This document shows, piece after piece, positions 46,861 to 57,935 of a stretch of DNA of 64,000 nt; position 1 is the stretch's first letter, and each line of letters starts with the position of its first letter. The notes beneath the pieces are model-generated. The model was not told the DNA's origin. It did no database searches and was given only the letters and a program-made list of their open reading frames with translations. The DNA lies in the NCBI GenBank assembly GCA_973895155.1, contig OZ316894.1, positions 5,332,001-5,396,000 of the forward strand, read 5' to 3'. The stretch is from Marsupella aquatica. Its lineage: Eukaryota > Marchantiophyta. The position numbers and the translations under genes were made by a program.

Positions 46861-49800
46861 CGTTTACAGTGTCTATTAGGGCATGTTAAACCTGGGATTG
46901 GTCAGAAATATCACGGGTACGAATGAGGACCCTTTCAGAAGATCGAACACGGTGAAAACAACAACCGTTGATCAATGAGCTTGTGGGCTTCAAAGTTTAC
47001 TCCAATGGGATCGGAATCAAGCCAAAATTGGCCTGTGAAAAAGCTTATGAAATACTCTTTCCACCTACAGCACACTGTCCACTATAAATAATGAGAGTAT
47101 ATAATGAGCGTGACACCAAAATTAACAGTGACTCACAATAAATTTGTAGCAGTTTATTCTACCCCGAATCACACTAATTAAGTAGGTTAAGTCACATGAT
47201 TTACTTTGTATAGAGAGTTGGCTTGAGTCTCACTTTTATGTCTCAATTCTCAGTGTGCAATATTTGAGGCCAACACCTCATCTCGTGAACTCTAATTAGT
47301 ATGACACCTGACATAATGTCACTAACACTATTTTATGTGAGACGTAGGTTACACAATTAGTGTGAGTAGCACTAATTGCACTGGATAGTGTAGCTAGTGT
47401 GAACCTTCTGATGTTGAAGTGTTCACTGAGAAATATCACTCTAAAACCAATAAAGGGACATAGCTTTTTACTAACCATGCATTCTACTCTGCTATCCATC
47501 AACACACATTTGGTGGGGTGTCAGGGCCCTAGAATTATGGTCTACAGGCTTCACTATTGAAGCCTAGACCCCAACTCTAGCTTCTTCTTGCAAACTAATA
47601 CGAAGATGCTCATCCGGATAATTCCCTTTGTAATTTCAGTGCATTGATGAATTAGGATCATGCTAGAACCCCTTGGTTATGTAAGTTTGATGTTAGTCAA
47701 CAAGTTGGAGCCATGAAGACTTGCATGTTGGAATATGAAGATGAGAGGACAAAAGTAAGAGAGTATTCATGGTAACAGGCCAAACATTACCTAGCTTGCT
47801 ACTCTTATGTCCATACAGCCCATGTAACATTCCATAGAGTACATGCAAAATGTTGTAGTATCCAAAGTCTTCCATTTTCTTGGTATTCTCATAGTAACCA
47901 AAAGGTTTCTTACATTCCCTTGTTATTCCTCTGGCCATAGTAGCTGAATGGTTTCTTATATTAGTATAGAAGCTGAAGGGTTTCTTTCTACTCATGGGTA
48001 TTTCAAAAATTTGCCAATTAAATAGAAATTTCAAACAATTTACTGGAAAACACTGATATATCCATCACAAGTCATCCAAAGTTTATTTTTGTGTTACCCT
48101 TGTTTTATCTCTTTCTTTATTTATCTGAAGTGTTATTTTTCAGTTTTCCATTGTTTTTAGAGTTAAGGGGTCCAATTGTTTTTCTTTGCCTTGCCTCAAA
48201 CACAAATAGTCACGTTTGGCTCTTCTTGTATAATTGATCATTCTTGTTTGGACCAATAGTGCTTATGTGGCTGCACGAGTTTCCAGGGATTTTGGATCCC
48301 ATGGGGTTCCATAAGAAAATTATGAAAAGTAAACAATTGTGAATTTACCCTACTCTTTCCTGTGGCAGTGGTGAGTCCCATGGGTGCCATTGCTTGTGCG
48401 TCTGCCACTCCTCCCTTGGCCGCTCCAATCGTTGCCCCAATCGTTACTATTGTTGGCCAGTCTTGTCTTCTGCAGCCCTGTCTCCCTGCACCTGTGACAT
48501 ATATCTCACACTCTCAAAAAGACATCCCCTATGACATACATCTCACACTGCCAAAAAAAGACAGGAATGCCAAAGACATGGCAAAAGAACCCATTAGGGC
48601 GCCTCAAAGCTGACAATTTGATGTACCTTAACTCTTTAGTTAAGGGTTATGGACATAAAAAGTTATGGAGTACAGAAGTCATAGTCCATAACTTCTTGGG
48701 TAACCATTAGTCAATCTAGAGGTTAGTGAGAAAAAAAAACAAAAAGCACTTTTACAAAGTCTTGAAAAGTTAAGACCTATTCTTTATGACAAAAGTTCAT
48801 CATTATATATCAAACTGCCAAGAAGGAGGCGCTGAACCTGGAGACCAGGATCCCACAGGCCAAACACCCAATCAAGGGAATACAAGAAAAAGGCCAAAAG
48901 GCCAACAAAAGGTCACCATTTGTAATTTTCAGGTTTTGAGACTCTCTAATAAAGGGAAGGAAAGTGGAAGACCCCAAGAAGTCCAAGGACTGCCACATTT
49001 CCTGCTAAGCTAAGGTCAATCCCACGGTCCCCACTCCAGCTGCTGCTACTGGGATCCTTCCCTCTCTGCACAAGGCCCAAAGAATTGTTGCACAATATTT
49101 AGAATCTTACCGTACTTCTGGTTATTCGAATTGAATTCTGGAGGATTTGAATGACTGCAGGCAACCTACTGTACATCTCGGATTTTGTGGGCTCTAATAT
49201 CGCCCACCTCTCTTTCAGATCTATTCTCTACAATATATCTGCTAGTCGGCCCATGACTTATCCTCCTGATCGTATTTAGCTGACTTATTAGAGCAGTTTC
49301 TGTATTGCAAATTTTATTTTTCTTTTGTAACCTGCAATTTGAAAAAAAAGTTGGCTTCCCTGTGCCTGTAATTTCCCCAATGGCTAAATTGTCAAATTTA
49401 GCCAAATGGTGTAATTCTCAGTATTGTAGAGTCTCCTTTGCTAGGCCGCTAGTTATTCTGTTTTGGAGGAGAAAAACACAATACAAAGCCCCAAACCGTG
49501 ATGCAAATTCTCAGTGTGTGGGCAATTGAGGAGATCACCCCCTTCAAGAATATCAAAGATCAAGTAAACGCTTCAAGCATTTCGGGTGATTGGGAGTTTC
49601 TTCTTTTGGGTAGCGGTGGGTCTCGCTGCTGTAGTTGGCTCTTGTGTATTGTGGATGTGGCGAGCCAGGCGCTTACAAAGAAGGCAAGCGCGTGTGTTGA
49701 GGTGCACTGAGAGCAGTTTGATTGATTGGTTTCTCTCATCATAAGTTGTTACGAAACCCAGAATTCAGGCTTGAGCGGCATGAGTTGGGCATTGAGATGC

Positions 49801-50261
49801 CTGAATCGTCTCTCTCATTCCATGGCCCTTAAAACGGAGCAGTGTAGTTGTTGCTGCCAAGAATGGTCCTCCTCGTCTTTCCCGACGGGAGCACAATACC
49901 TGAGAAGACATCTGAGGATAGTTTTTGGAATGTTGATGCAACTTTGCCGTTTGAGAGCACATTCTTTTTCAAGAGCTTGGCTTGCATACTTTCCCCAGGC
50001 TCCATCGGATGTTAGAGGAAGGGAGAAGTTCGTGGACTTCATCCCCAGTTAACTACTCATGACTTTAGGAGAACCTATTGCTGGTAAACAGTGAGCATCA
50101 GTTGCATTTCCATTTATATCGAGGTCAGCTTTAAAATATTAAGGAGGCCGAGGACGTGTTCTAATACTGCAATTCAGCACACCTCCACCACTATATTGGA
50201 TTTGCAATTAAGTGCACCGTATGCATGCATCCTCATTCCCCTTACGTACACAGCTTCACAA
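46861..50261. other. AT-rich intergenic region with a dispersed repeat
   Basis: At about 47640-48300 a repeat (ggagccatgaagacttgcat ... tgttatttttcagttttcca ... caaacacaaatagtcac) recurs at 60870-61700. The remainder has no supported gene. Plus frames such as 48362-48613 and 49726-50052 show no recognisable motif. Confidence 0.4.
47640..48300. repeat. Dispersed AT-rich repeat, copy 1 (partner 60865-61730)
   Basis: Shared words in the same order are tggagccatgaaga, gttgcatattggaat-type, attcatggtaa, gttatttttcagttttccattgttttt, and tcaaacacaa(a)tagtcaa. The copies differ by many substitutions and indels. No coding frame is shared. It may be an old non-autonomous element. Confidence 0.7.
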
Positions 50262-52036
50262 TGAACACAGATTCTTTGCTATCGTTAGAGAAACTCCATG
50301 ACCTCTGCGAAGCAGGATCAGCAGCATGGGCCTCTAATGCCTTAGTTCCCAAAGTTCCCGTTTCCTCAATTTCAGCTCCTCATACAAAGCAGGCATTGAC
50401 CCCATGTTTGATCTCTTCTCCGCAAGCACTGCTGCTGCAACATGGGATTGCACACGAGAGGATTCGATCATCCACTAGTCTGTATTTTTCCTGTAACGAG
50501 ATTGCTTACCGTAGCACCGGTCCCATAGGAGAAACAGATTGTTCTCCTCCAGCTCTCCCTTCTCCACCACCTCAGGCTCCTCCACCTTGCAGGGGAATTT
50601 TGCAGAGATGTGGGTGGGTTGGGCAGTACCACCACTCTTGATCTAAACACAAGAATATAATCATAGCAAGATGTCTCCGCGCGCCCTGCCATATCTGCTT
50701 GTATTATCCAGATAATACGGAACCTGGATGAAATTTTACGAAATCTGGATCGTTATTCGATGTCAAAGCGGTTGCACATTCACTGCAAAGAAGGCGATAA
50801 CAGAACCCATCTCAAAGAAGCGTCAGCGGTGGGCAGAGCCAGATGTGGTACAAGTTATGTCTGGAGAGTAGCTGCTGAGTAATGCAGATCACAGCTCTTG
50901 AATCCTTGGAGGATCATAGATTCCTGATGGCATCACGCATATCAATAAGTCGATTTCGAGAGTGGAATTCAGGGCTCAGACTATCAGGCTGATAGGAAAC
51001 ATAAATGGAGAGTTGAGAGAGTCGAGAGGGTGGTGACACAGGCTGATGTCTCACACGCTCCTGGATCGAGATTTAAACAAGAGCATCCCACCAGTCAAAG
51101 AAGATCCAGCGTCCAAACTAGGGCATTCAATGCCACCAGTGCTTCTTCTGCAAGTGCAAATGTTCTGGAGGAGATGATGAGGAACATTATTGAGTGGGAG
51201 CATCGCTTCGCAAAGGGACAAAAGCAGACCAAGACTGGAGTAAGAGCTCCTCGGCTGATACATTTTTCTCTCAATTCTGTCTTAAACATGGAAGTCAATG
51301 AGTAAAATGACATGGAGATGGTAGGAAGAAAGATGACGCTAAACGCTGCTTTCATCAACCAACGCGTTGATAAGTGAAGGTTTGACCTTCTTCTCTCACT
51401 ACCCTCTTGAGACTGGTTTCGAGCCTGAAATTACTTCTGAATTTTCCTGAACGGAATCTGAATTTAAGGCATTGTCATGAAATTGGGTCTATTTTCAAAT
51501 CAAATGTTCTCACTGCTATGGAGGGAATGACCTCGGTAATTCTGTGATCCAAACCGTCCATTGTCGCGATTCATTGCAAACATTATAGAGATCTTCCTTC
51601 TTTGTATTCATTACAGAAATGTTGTCGTGTTTCATCAGTCGTTTTGCGTTCACACTCGTCCCGTGACTGCTGAACATTTACGTCCAATATTGATGCTACA
51701 TGTGTTACTGACAAAAATTATCATTGCAGACCAGATCTTGCCATAAAATCATCAAAGAGACAACGACAAGAGGCTCGATCACCATACCCCATGGAAGGAA
51801 TTTACTGTGTGCCTAAGGAGCAGATGAAGGTGAGCAGGGTGAGCTGCTCTAGCAGTAATATTCGGACTAGGAGCCTGAATGACAGGAGGACATCAGCAAC
51901 ATTGCTTCAGGGAAAAAATCTTGCAGAATCCAACGACCCAGTGGCCCCCCAGAGATGTATGGAGGCCAGTAAGGACTTGTCAAGGAGCATCAGAAGATCC
52001 AGGACCAGCTTTGTAGTTTTGCACAGGTACAGCTAG
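50262..52036 (+). CDS. Possible multi-exon plant gene of unknown function (incomplete model)
   Basis: Three stretches look coding. The first starts with ATG at 50262 (MNTDSLLSLEKLHDLCEAGS) and ends in a proline-rich segment (LPSPPPQAPPPCRG) near 50600. The second is open from about 50949 to 51240; the frame passes SGIQGSDYQADRKHKWRVER and SANVLEEMMRNIIEWEHRF. The third follows acceptor TCATTGCAG at 51729, with PDLAIKSSKRQRQEARSPYP, and may continue to 52036 through RTRSLNDRRTSATLLQ. I could not fix the donor sites or prove that the parts belong together, and I recognise no family. The charged, Ser/Arg-rich composition suggests a nuclear or cytoskeletal protein, but that is weak. Confidence 0.35.
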
Positions 52037-54635
52037 CAAATGGGTGTGAGTAAAGCAACAAGCTCCCATGATTCTTGGTCTCTTCTCTACTGGGTGGGTA
52101 TGCGTTGCGTGTTCAGGGCAAGGGGGAAGCGGGTGCGTGTTACCTGTTCATGAAGACAGAAGTTCAAGGTTTCATAACATTGTGGGCTGAACGTGCCTAT
52201 TTCAAATTAAGTTGATGACTGATATAATTCACACACCACTGACACAGTTCAGTCCTCAAATGGGGATTACTTTTGTTTTTCTTCCAATTTCAAGGAGTTA
52301 GGGCAAGGATTACACGCACACACATAAACACGGGACTTGAGCGACGCCGACACTTTCCGATGGTTTACCATGTTTACTATGGTATTCTGGTAGCATGTAG
52401 TATGCGTGCAAGTAATTGGATTAGATCTGTGTCTTCAGGTATCACCAGAGTTCCCCTCTTCAATAAATTTATACGGAATGAAACCCACTTGGCTGAGCCT
52501 TCATCGGGTAAGGTCAGGACTCAGGAACCTTTTCAAGCTATGGAACTTTACACGATGTGGGCGTCCTTCCTTAGCAAGTCACTCAGTTGGCAACTGGAGA
52601 AGAGGTAACCTGATGTTTTTTTTCGAATTCGGCCCAGCCTAGAGCTCTTTGCTAGTGCTCTGTGATGGCAATGAGTTTACTAATGACATTGTGGTCTGCA
52701 ACAATATGCAACAAACATTGGAGAAGATCCAAAAGCAAATCCAGTGAGCATAGCATGGAGATTGAGATATTAATACATTGTTCGAGTTAACGCGGGTCTC
52801 TTGTGATTTCATTTGATATAGACTTTTAACGTATTTCGCATCCATGTCTTTCGTAGCCCCGCACCAAACGGAGAGGCGTGATTTCAAAACAGCCGTCCAG
52901 TCTTGGGTGGTGAACTCAGCCGCGTTGGCTTTAGTCTGTGCTGTTACTTTAAAGTAAACTAGGAGAGTTTTCCTGAGTTTCGCTCCCGATCGATCAATCA
53001 TGCTGGACTGCAATAAACTATCTGTGCATTGACAACAAAAGCTTTCGTGAAGAGCTGCGAGTATACCCGTCAGGTTTGCAACAGCAATAGCTCTTCTACT
53101 AATCGACATCTACCTATCATGGAAGTCCGATGTCTACCAATTGGGATTTACCGCAGCGAATTACTCGTGAATGACCTTGTGGAAGGAGGTCTGAAAGCCA
53201 ACGCCGACTCTGAACGTTGCAGAGGTCATATGAACTCTATTGCACTCGTCTCGTTTTATGACAGAGATCGCATGTTGAGAAGTCATGAGAAGACTATCTT
53301 TGGGGTGACTTGTGCATTGGTTGACAGATAAGCAAGTTTAGTGGTACAAGAGCAACGCCAATGCACTCAGCTCTCGTCCTCTCAATACCGAAGGAGGTCA
53401 AATGAGGCAAAGTCGAGGCTATCAACGACTTTGGTTTGTGTTGCTCTCACCAAGTGAAGCTTTCCAATAACCGTTGAGTCTGCCATCAACAAGAAACCAC
53501 TGTCAAGTGCAATCAAATAATCAGCAGGGATGACATTTATTCAGTTCTCTCTTTCACAGCCGTGATAAGGTGAGTATCAGATCGCAAAGTACTTACAGAT
53601 TTTACGCAACTGTGCATGGATGAATTTTAGGATTAGAGAAGAATACGTAACAATTGAGTTCAAACAAAACATAGGTTCTCGAATATTTAATCCGAGTAAA
53701 AAGCCTACTCACGGACAGTCGTTTACATTTCTTCTAATGTAATTCTGTTCCAACACATCTCTATCAGTATGGACATTTCAAAGTGTAATGAAAGAGACTA
53801 GTTAGAACGTAAAAGTTTAGGTCGATCTTCAATTGAATAAAGATCATTTCAGCGTCCGTCCATGGCGAGATGCATTGTTCACATTGGAATTCTAGCAGCA
53901 CTCCTTTCGAAATACACAGAATAGCGCCAATGCACAAGTCAGTAAGGTAGCAGCAAAAAAACAATTCGGAACACGTGAATCGATATCACAGCCGATGTAT
54001 GGAGATGACTGCACTTGGAGATTAGATTGCACCATTGAGAGTAGAATGGACATACGAATCAATCATTTCTTCCATCTAAATCAAACAAATACAAGTACAA
54101 TTGTGCAAATCTTGTTGATGTTTCCCAAGCCGAACAGCTCGTAAGTAAATCATCCCACTAGGGTTCCCCATCTACAAAGGTCTTCAATTATCCGGCCACA
54201 TCATCTTTTACATCTCGGAAAAGCAATAGACACTGTACAGGTCGATGAAGTTGATTGGAAGTACTGGAATGCTCAGCATCCGGAGCAAGTAAATAATTGA
54301 ACCCTAACTCTGTTCATACCTTACTATACAGATGGATAGGCAATCGATTGGGAGAACAACATTACATCCCTAACACAAGGATCAAGGGGACGAATTGAAG
54401 TGATTAAAATATTTCCTGAGGCCGCACCCGGCTGATCAGGGATACTGTACAGCACGGTTGAAGACAAAACCGCAGCTCGTGCAAAATTTGCTCGAACAAT
54501 AATACAGCTGAATGCTGGAGATTTGAACTCTATTCGCAGTAGAAGTACAATTCGGGGGATCTAATCCACTCAAACGGAGTGACAGATTCATTATTTGATA
54601 AGTCAAAGCTAGTAGTGAATTTGGGAGTGAAGGAG
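52037..54635. other. Intergenic region with one unassigned ORF
   Basis: A minus frame with ATG at 53109 runs 156 codons to 52639. It has no recognised motif; a hydrophobic stretch near its C-terminus (AHWICFWIFSNVCCILL) could be a membrane segment. Nothing else is supported. The last part probably holds the 3' untranslated region of the CHIP-like gene. Confidence 0.25.
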
Positions 54636-56141
54636 TTAGCAAGGTCCATATGCCCATCCGTGTTCATCCAAATAGGTTTGCACCGCCTCCCTGATGGCCA
54701 AGTTGGGAACAATCTGAGCCAGAGTAAGAGGAGCCCGGGTAATCGGATCGAATGGACCCCCCTTCCGAATATGATCCAAAATGGCAGCTCTCTCATACGT
54801 GATGCCACTGGGAGTGATGACCGGGTCTCGGAAGATGTCCATCGTGATCTTACAGCACAAATGGTCTGGAACCTCAACTGGTATGTCTGGAGCTGCCGCT
54901 TTCTCGAAGACTTCCTCGAGAACTCTGCTCCGCCGCTGGTAGCGCTCGCTTAATCTGAGTAGCTCCTGACCGGCCTCGTTTTGGTGCAATTTCATGAACT
55001 CCTTGAAGACTTTGAAGACGTCGTAAATGGAATGGGAGGTGGGTGACCCGCTGCTGTCGCTGGAGCTGGTATTTGAGGAATTGCTCTCAGCCGGACCTCG
55101 TGCGGGTGGCTCTACGGATGCTGTTTGTGGCGCTGGATCGGATCTAATTGCAGGATAAAGTCCTGGCTTAGCTGGTGCAACTGGTGTTGGTTGGGATTCT
55201 TTTCTACTCGTTGCTGCAGCTGCGGGTGACCCTGGTGGCTTTTCAAAACTATCATCAGTCGAGACTGAGAATCTTTCACTTCTTTGACGGCGGATTGATA
55301 CGCTGTTTCCCCGGCGCAGAGATTTAGACATTTTGTGCTGTTTTAAAGGATCAAAAGCCGTCTGTTCCCCAACTGCAGCCTCTTCAGTCTCCTTCTGGAT
55401 CACACTGGGGGGTTCACTCTGTGAGCGGTATAGTCTGTCCAGCTCCGAATCTGTGTGAATTGGAAGAAATTGGTTCCACCATAACCCAGACTTCTTGCTT
55501 TGCTTACTGTTATTGCTACCGCTACCTTGTCTCGAGCCGCTGTTCAGTCGGATGAGATCATCCACTTCCTTTTGCGAAGGACCGCTGGAATACTGACCAG
55601 CGGTGGTGCCAGCCTTGATACTAGCTATCGCTTCATTGAGCTTTCTATCATAGTCTTCACGGAGCAGCTGAGAGAGATGCAACTTGAGGTCCAGCTGGTG
55701 CCGTAGTTTGACTTCGGAGAGCGCCTCCCACTCGGCGAGTTTGGCCTTTGCAAGCTCTTGCCAGATCTCAGGCACCAAGTAGCTCCCTTCAGCTCCCCGG
55801 CCCAGGGCCATGGCCTTCTCCAGCTGCTTGACGGCTTCCTCATACTGTTGGTAGTGGACCAGCGCTAGTCCCAGAAGGTAATACGCTTTGACGCAACGGC
55901 TGTCGAGCTCCAGCGCTCGGCGGCAATCGGCCTCCACTTTCTCCCATTGCTCTCTCTTCCGCTCACATATTGCACGATTCGTCCAGTACAGTGGTACACC
56001 GGGGCATAGCGTTATGGCCTCAGTGTAGGCATCGATAGCAGCGCCGAGCTTTTCTTTCTTGAAGTACTGGTTCCCCTTGTCCTTCAAGAGGTCGGCTTGC
56101 TTCTCCGCGCTAAGGACCCCCATGCTCGGCTGCATGGGCAT
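54636..56141 (-). CDS. CHIP: CHIP-type E3 ubiquitin ligase: TPR domain, long linker, U-box
   Basis: The gene is a single uninterrupted frame of 501 aa with ATG at 56141. Three tetratricopeptide repeats fill residues 13-115; Lys20, Asn24, Asn55 and Lys85 match the carboxylate-clamp positions that hold the EEVD tails of Hsp70/Hsp90. A charged helical section follows to about 190. Residues 424-501 are a U-box (DHLCCKITMDIFRDPVITPS, FDPITRAPL, VPNLAIREAV), which recruits a ubiquitin-conjugating E2. CHIP thus tags chaperone-bound misfolded clients for the proteasome in the cytosol. Usual CHIP length is about 280-300 aa. The excess here is a Ser/Pro/Gln-rich linker at about 190-370 with SKSLRRGNSVSIRRQRSERF, likely disordered and phosphorylatable. 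Known plant CHIP genes have introns; this copy has none, so old retroposition or intron loss is possible. Confidence 0.92.
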   Translation of the reverse strand: MPMQPSMGVLSAEKQADLLKDKGNQYFKKEKLGAAIDAYTEAITLCPGVPLYWTNRAICERKREQWEKVEADCRRALELDSRCVKAYYLLGLALVHYQQYEEAVKQLEKAMALGRGAEGSYLVPEIWQELAKAKLAEWEALSEVKLRHQLDLKLHLSQLLREDYDRKLNEAIASIKAGTTAGQYSSGPSQKEVDDLIRLNSGSRQGSGSNNSKQSKKSGLWWNQFLPIHTDSELDRLYRSQSEPPSVIQKETEEAAVGEQTAFDPLKQHKMSKSLRRGNSVSIRRQRSERFSVSTDDSFEKPPGSPAAAATSRKESQPTPVAPAKPGLYPAIRSDPAPQTASVEPPARGPAESNSSNTSSSDSSGSPTSHSIYDVFKVFKEFMKLHQNEAGQELLRLSERYQRRSRVLEEVFEKAAAPDIPVEVPDHLCCKITMDIFRDPVITPSGITYERAAILDHIRKGGPFDPITRAPLTLAQIVPNLAIREAVQTYLDEHGWAYGPC

Positions 56142-57560
56142 GTCAGTTCCTAATAACCCTTCGAAAGTCTTCAGAAATCAAGCTTCTGAGATGACCTGGG
56201 TGCTGGGCCCCGGAGTGATGGATAAGATTGGTTCCTCGATTCACTGCCAATTTCGAAGTGCTCCGCAGAAATTGCGGCCAAAACTATTCACAGAAAAGGA
56301 CGAGCACTCCCGAGACAAAATTCGACAAGTTGGAGCGGGTACGAATTGACGAGTCCAGCGCGCTGCTGGTTTAAGTAATTTCCGCCGTCCAGGAAGTGCT
56401 CAGTCACGAGAAACAACCTACTCGAGCAATTTGTTAGCCTACTCTGCCGAAATATTCAATCGGAGGTGTACAGCCTCGAGATAGGAATCAGGCCACTATA
56501 CTAAATGAGAAAGCTCACGAAGTACTCACAGGAATCAAATTCTCTCAAGCTTGCAATAACCTAATTTACATGAGTGTACAAGATATGAATGGATTGAACA
56601 AATCGTAAGTCTTCCCAAGAAATTGTCTCGAGCAATCGATAGCCAACTAACTCTAAACCGAAGGTTTCCGTCTTTGCGATGGGACTGGATAATCTAATTT
56701 GAACAGTTCTGTGCTCACAGAAATTTTCTAGAGAGGGCTCGCCCACCCTGCTTGCACGTAATCACAACCCCACAGCCTTGGCCGCAAAGAGTACCCCGAC
56801 CAGGAATGAATTGAACCACCTCGAGCAGTCCAGAAAGTACCTCAGAGCAAATTCTCTCTTGCCAGGTTCAGTTTCCGCCACAGCACCCCACTGGAGCTGG
56901 AAACGAACAACGCTATCAATCCGGTGATACTCCCTCTCATCAAGCCCATGCGTGATCCAGAGCCTTACTGGACGAATGTCAATACCCATCACACATTTCC
57001 ACGTCGACAGGTGACAAGCAACAAAACAGTACAAAAAAACACTATACAATCCAGATGGCGCAGAATCAACCACCAGGAACGAAACCGTTCCTTCAAGCCA
57101 ATAATGTGTCCTTTTCAGACAACGGAAAGGCCAAGTTCCGTGTGGGCTACTACAGCAAACACGGCTCAGTGCGGGCATAGAAACTCTCAGCATCCTCGGA
57201 CCGTCGCCCTTCGGTACCGCGTCAATCCAGGATTCCAGGTGACCGCCATCACCACGCGTACTCAGGAAGAAATCATGGGTGATGCATGGAAGACACGCAA
57301 GCTGGGTCCCGTTCGCCTGTGCTGGACGAAGGGCAAAGGAAAGCTGCGCTGTAGACCTTGCTCGAGTCAAATCACTCTGTCGCCATGGCGACAATCGCTT
57401 GGTGAGGTGCTCCCGTCCTCCGCCATCGAGGTGACCCAAACACCATCGCCACCGTACGAAGTAGATGAGGAAGCACGTCGGCTCAGTACAGTGTTGACTC
57501 CTAGTCATCGACGCATCCTTGCTTTTGACAAAAGTTGCGTATTTTTGTTCCAACTCCCTT
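56142..57560. other. 5' flank of the CHIP-like gene and an unassigned ORF
   Basis: The first several hundred bases are the likely promoter of the CHIP-like gene. A 263-codon minus frame at 56762-57553 has no ATG at its start and no recognised domain; a plus frame at 56924-57580 overlaps it. Either could be chance. Confidence 0.25.
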
Positions 57561-57679
57561 TTTTCTTTTGGAAAGTGTAAAACTTTTGGAAATATATAGA
57601 TATACGAGCCCTATGCCAGTGCGGCACACTTTGCAAGGAGGGCCGCCCATAGGGAGTGGCCGGGCAATTTATGGCGGAA

Positions 57680-57935
57680 AGGGAAGCACATATGTGTTAG
57701 GGATGTACATTTCTTTTATTAATAAAAAAATAGTTAATTAATACAACTATTGTGAATCTTTCTCACCTAGAAGCTTTTTTGTATTAGTATTAACTACTAG
57801 GGCAATGGGAAACACATATGTGTTAGGGGTGCATATTTATTCCATCAATGAAGAAAATAGTTAAGTAAATCCAACAATTGTGAATCTTTCCCACCTATGA
57901 GCTTTTTTGTATTAGAATTAAAGACTAAAAAAGAC
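57680..57935. repeat. Tandem duplication, unit about 125 bp
   Basis: Unit 1 begins near 57686 (cacatatgtgttaggg) and unit 2 near 57812 (cacatatgtgttaggggtgc). Both contain aaaatagttaa, caattgtgaatctttc-type and agcttttttgtattag. The sequence is AT-rich and non-coding. Confidence 0.8.

Noticed and set aside
56762-57553. Possible HNL relic: the 263-codon minus frame contains HLSTWKC, identical to a heptapeptide of the HNL hydrolase
   Set aside because: Only seven residues match and the flanking hydrolase motifs are absent; chance or a very old fragment cannot be told apart.
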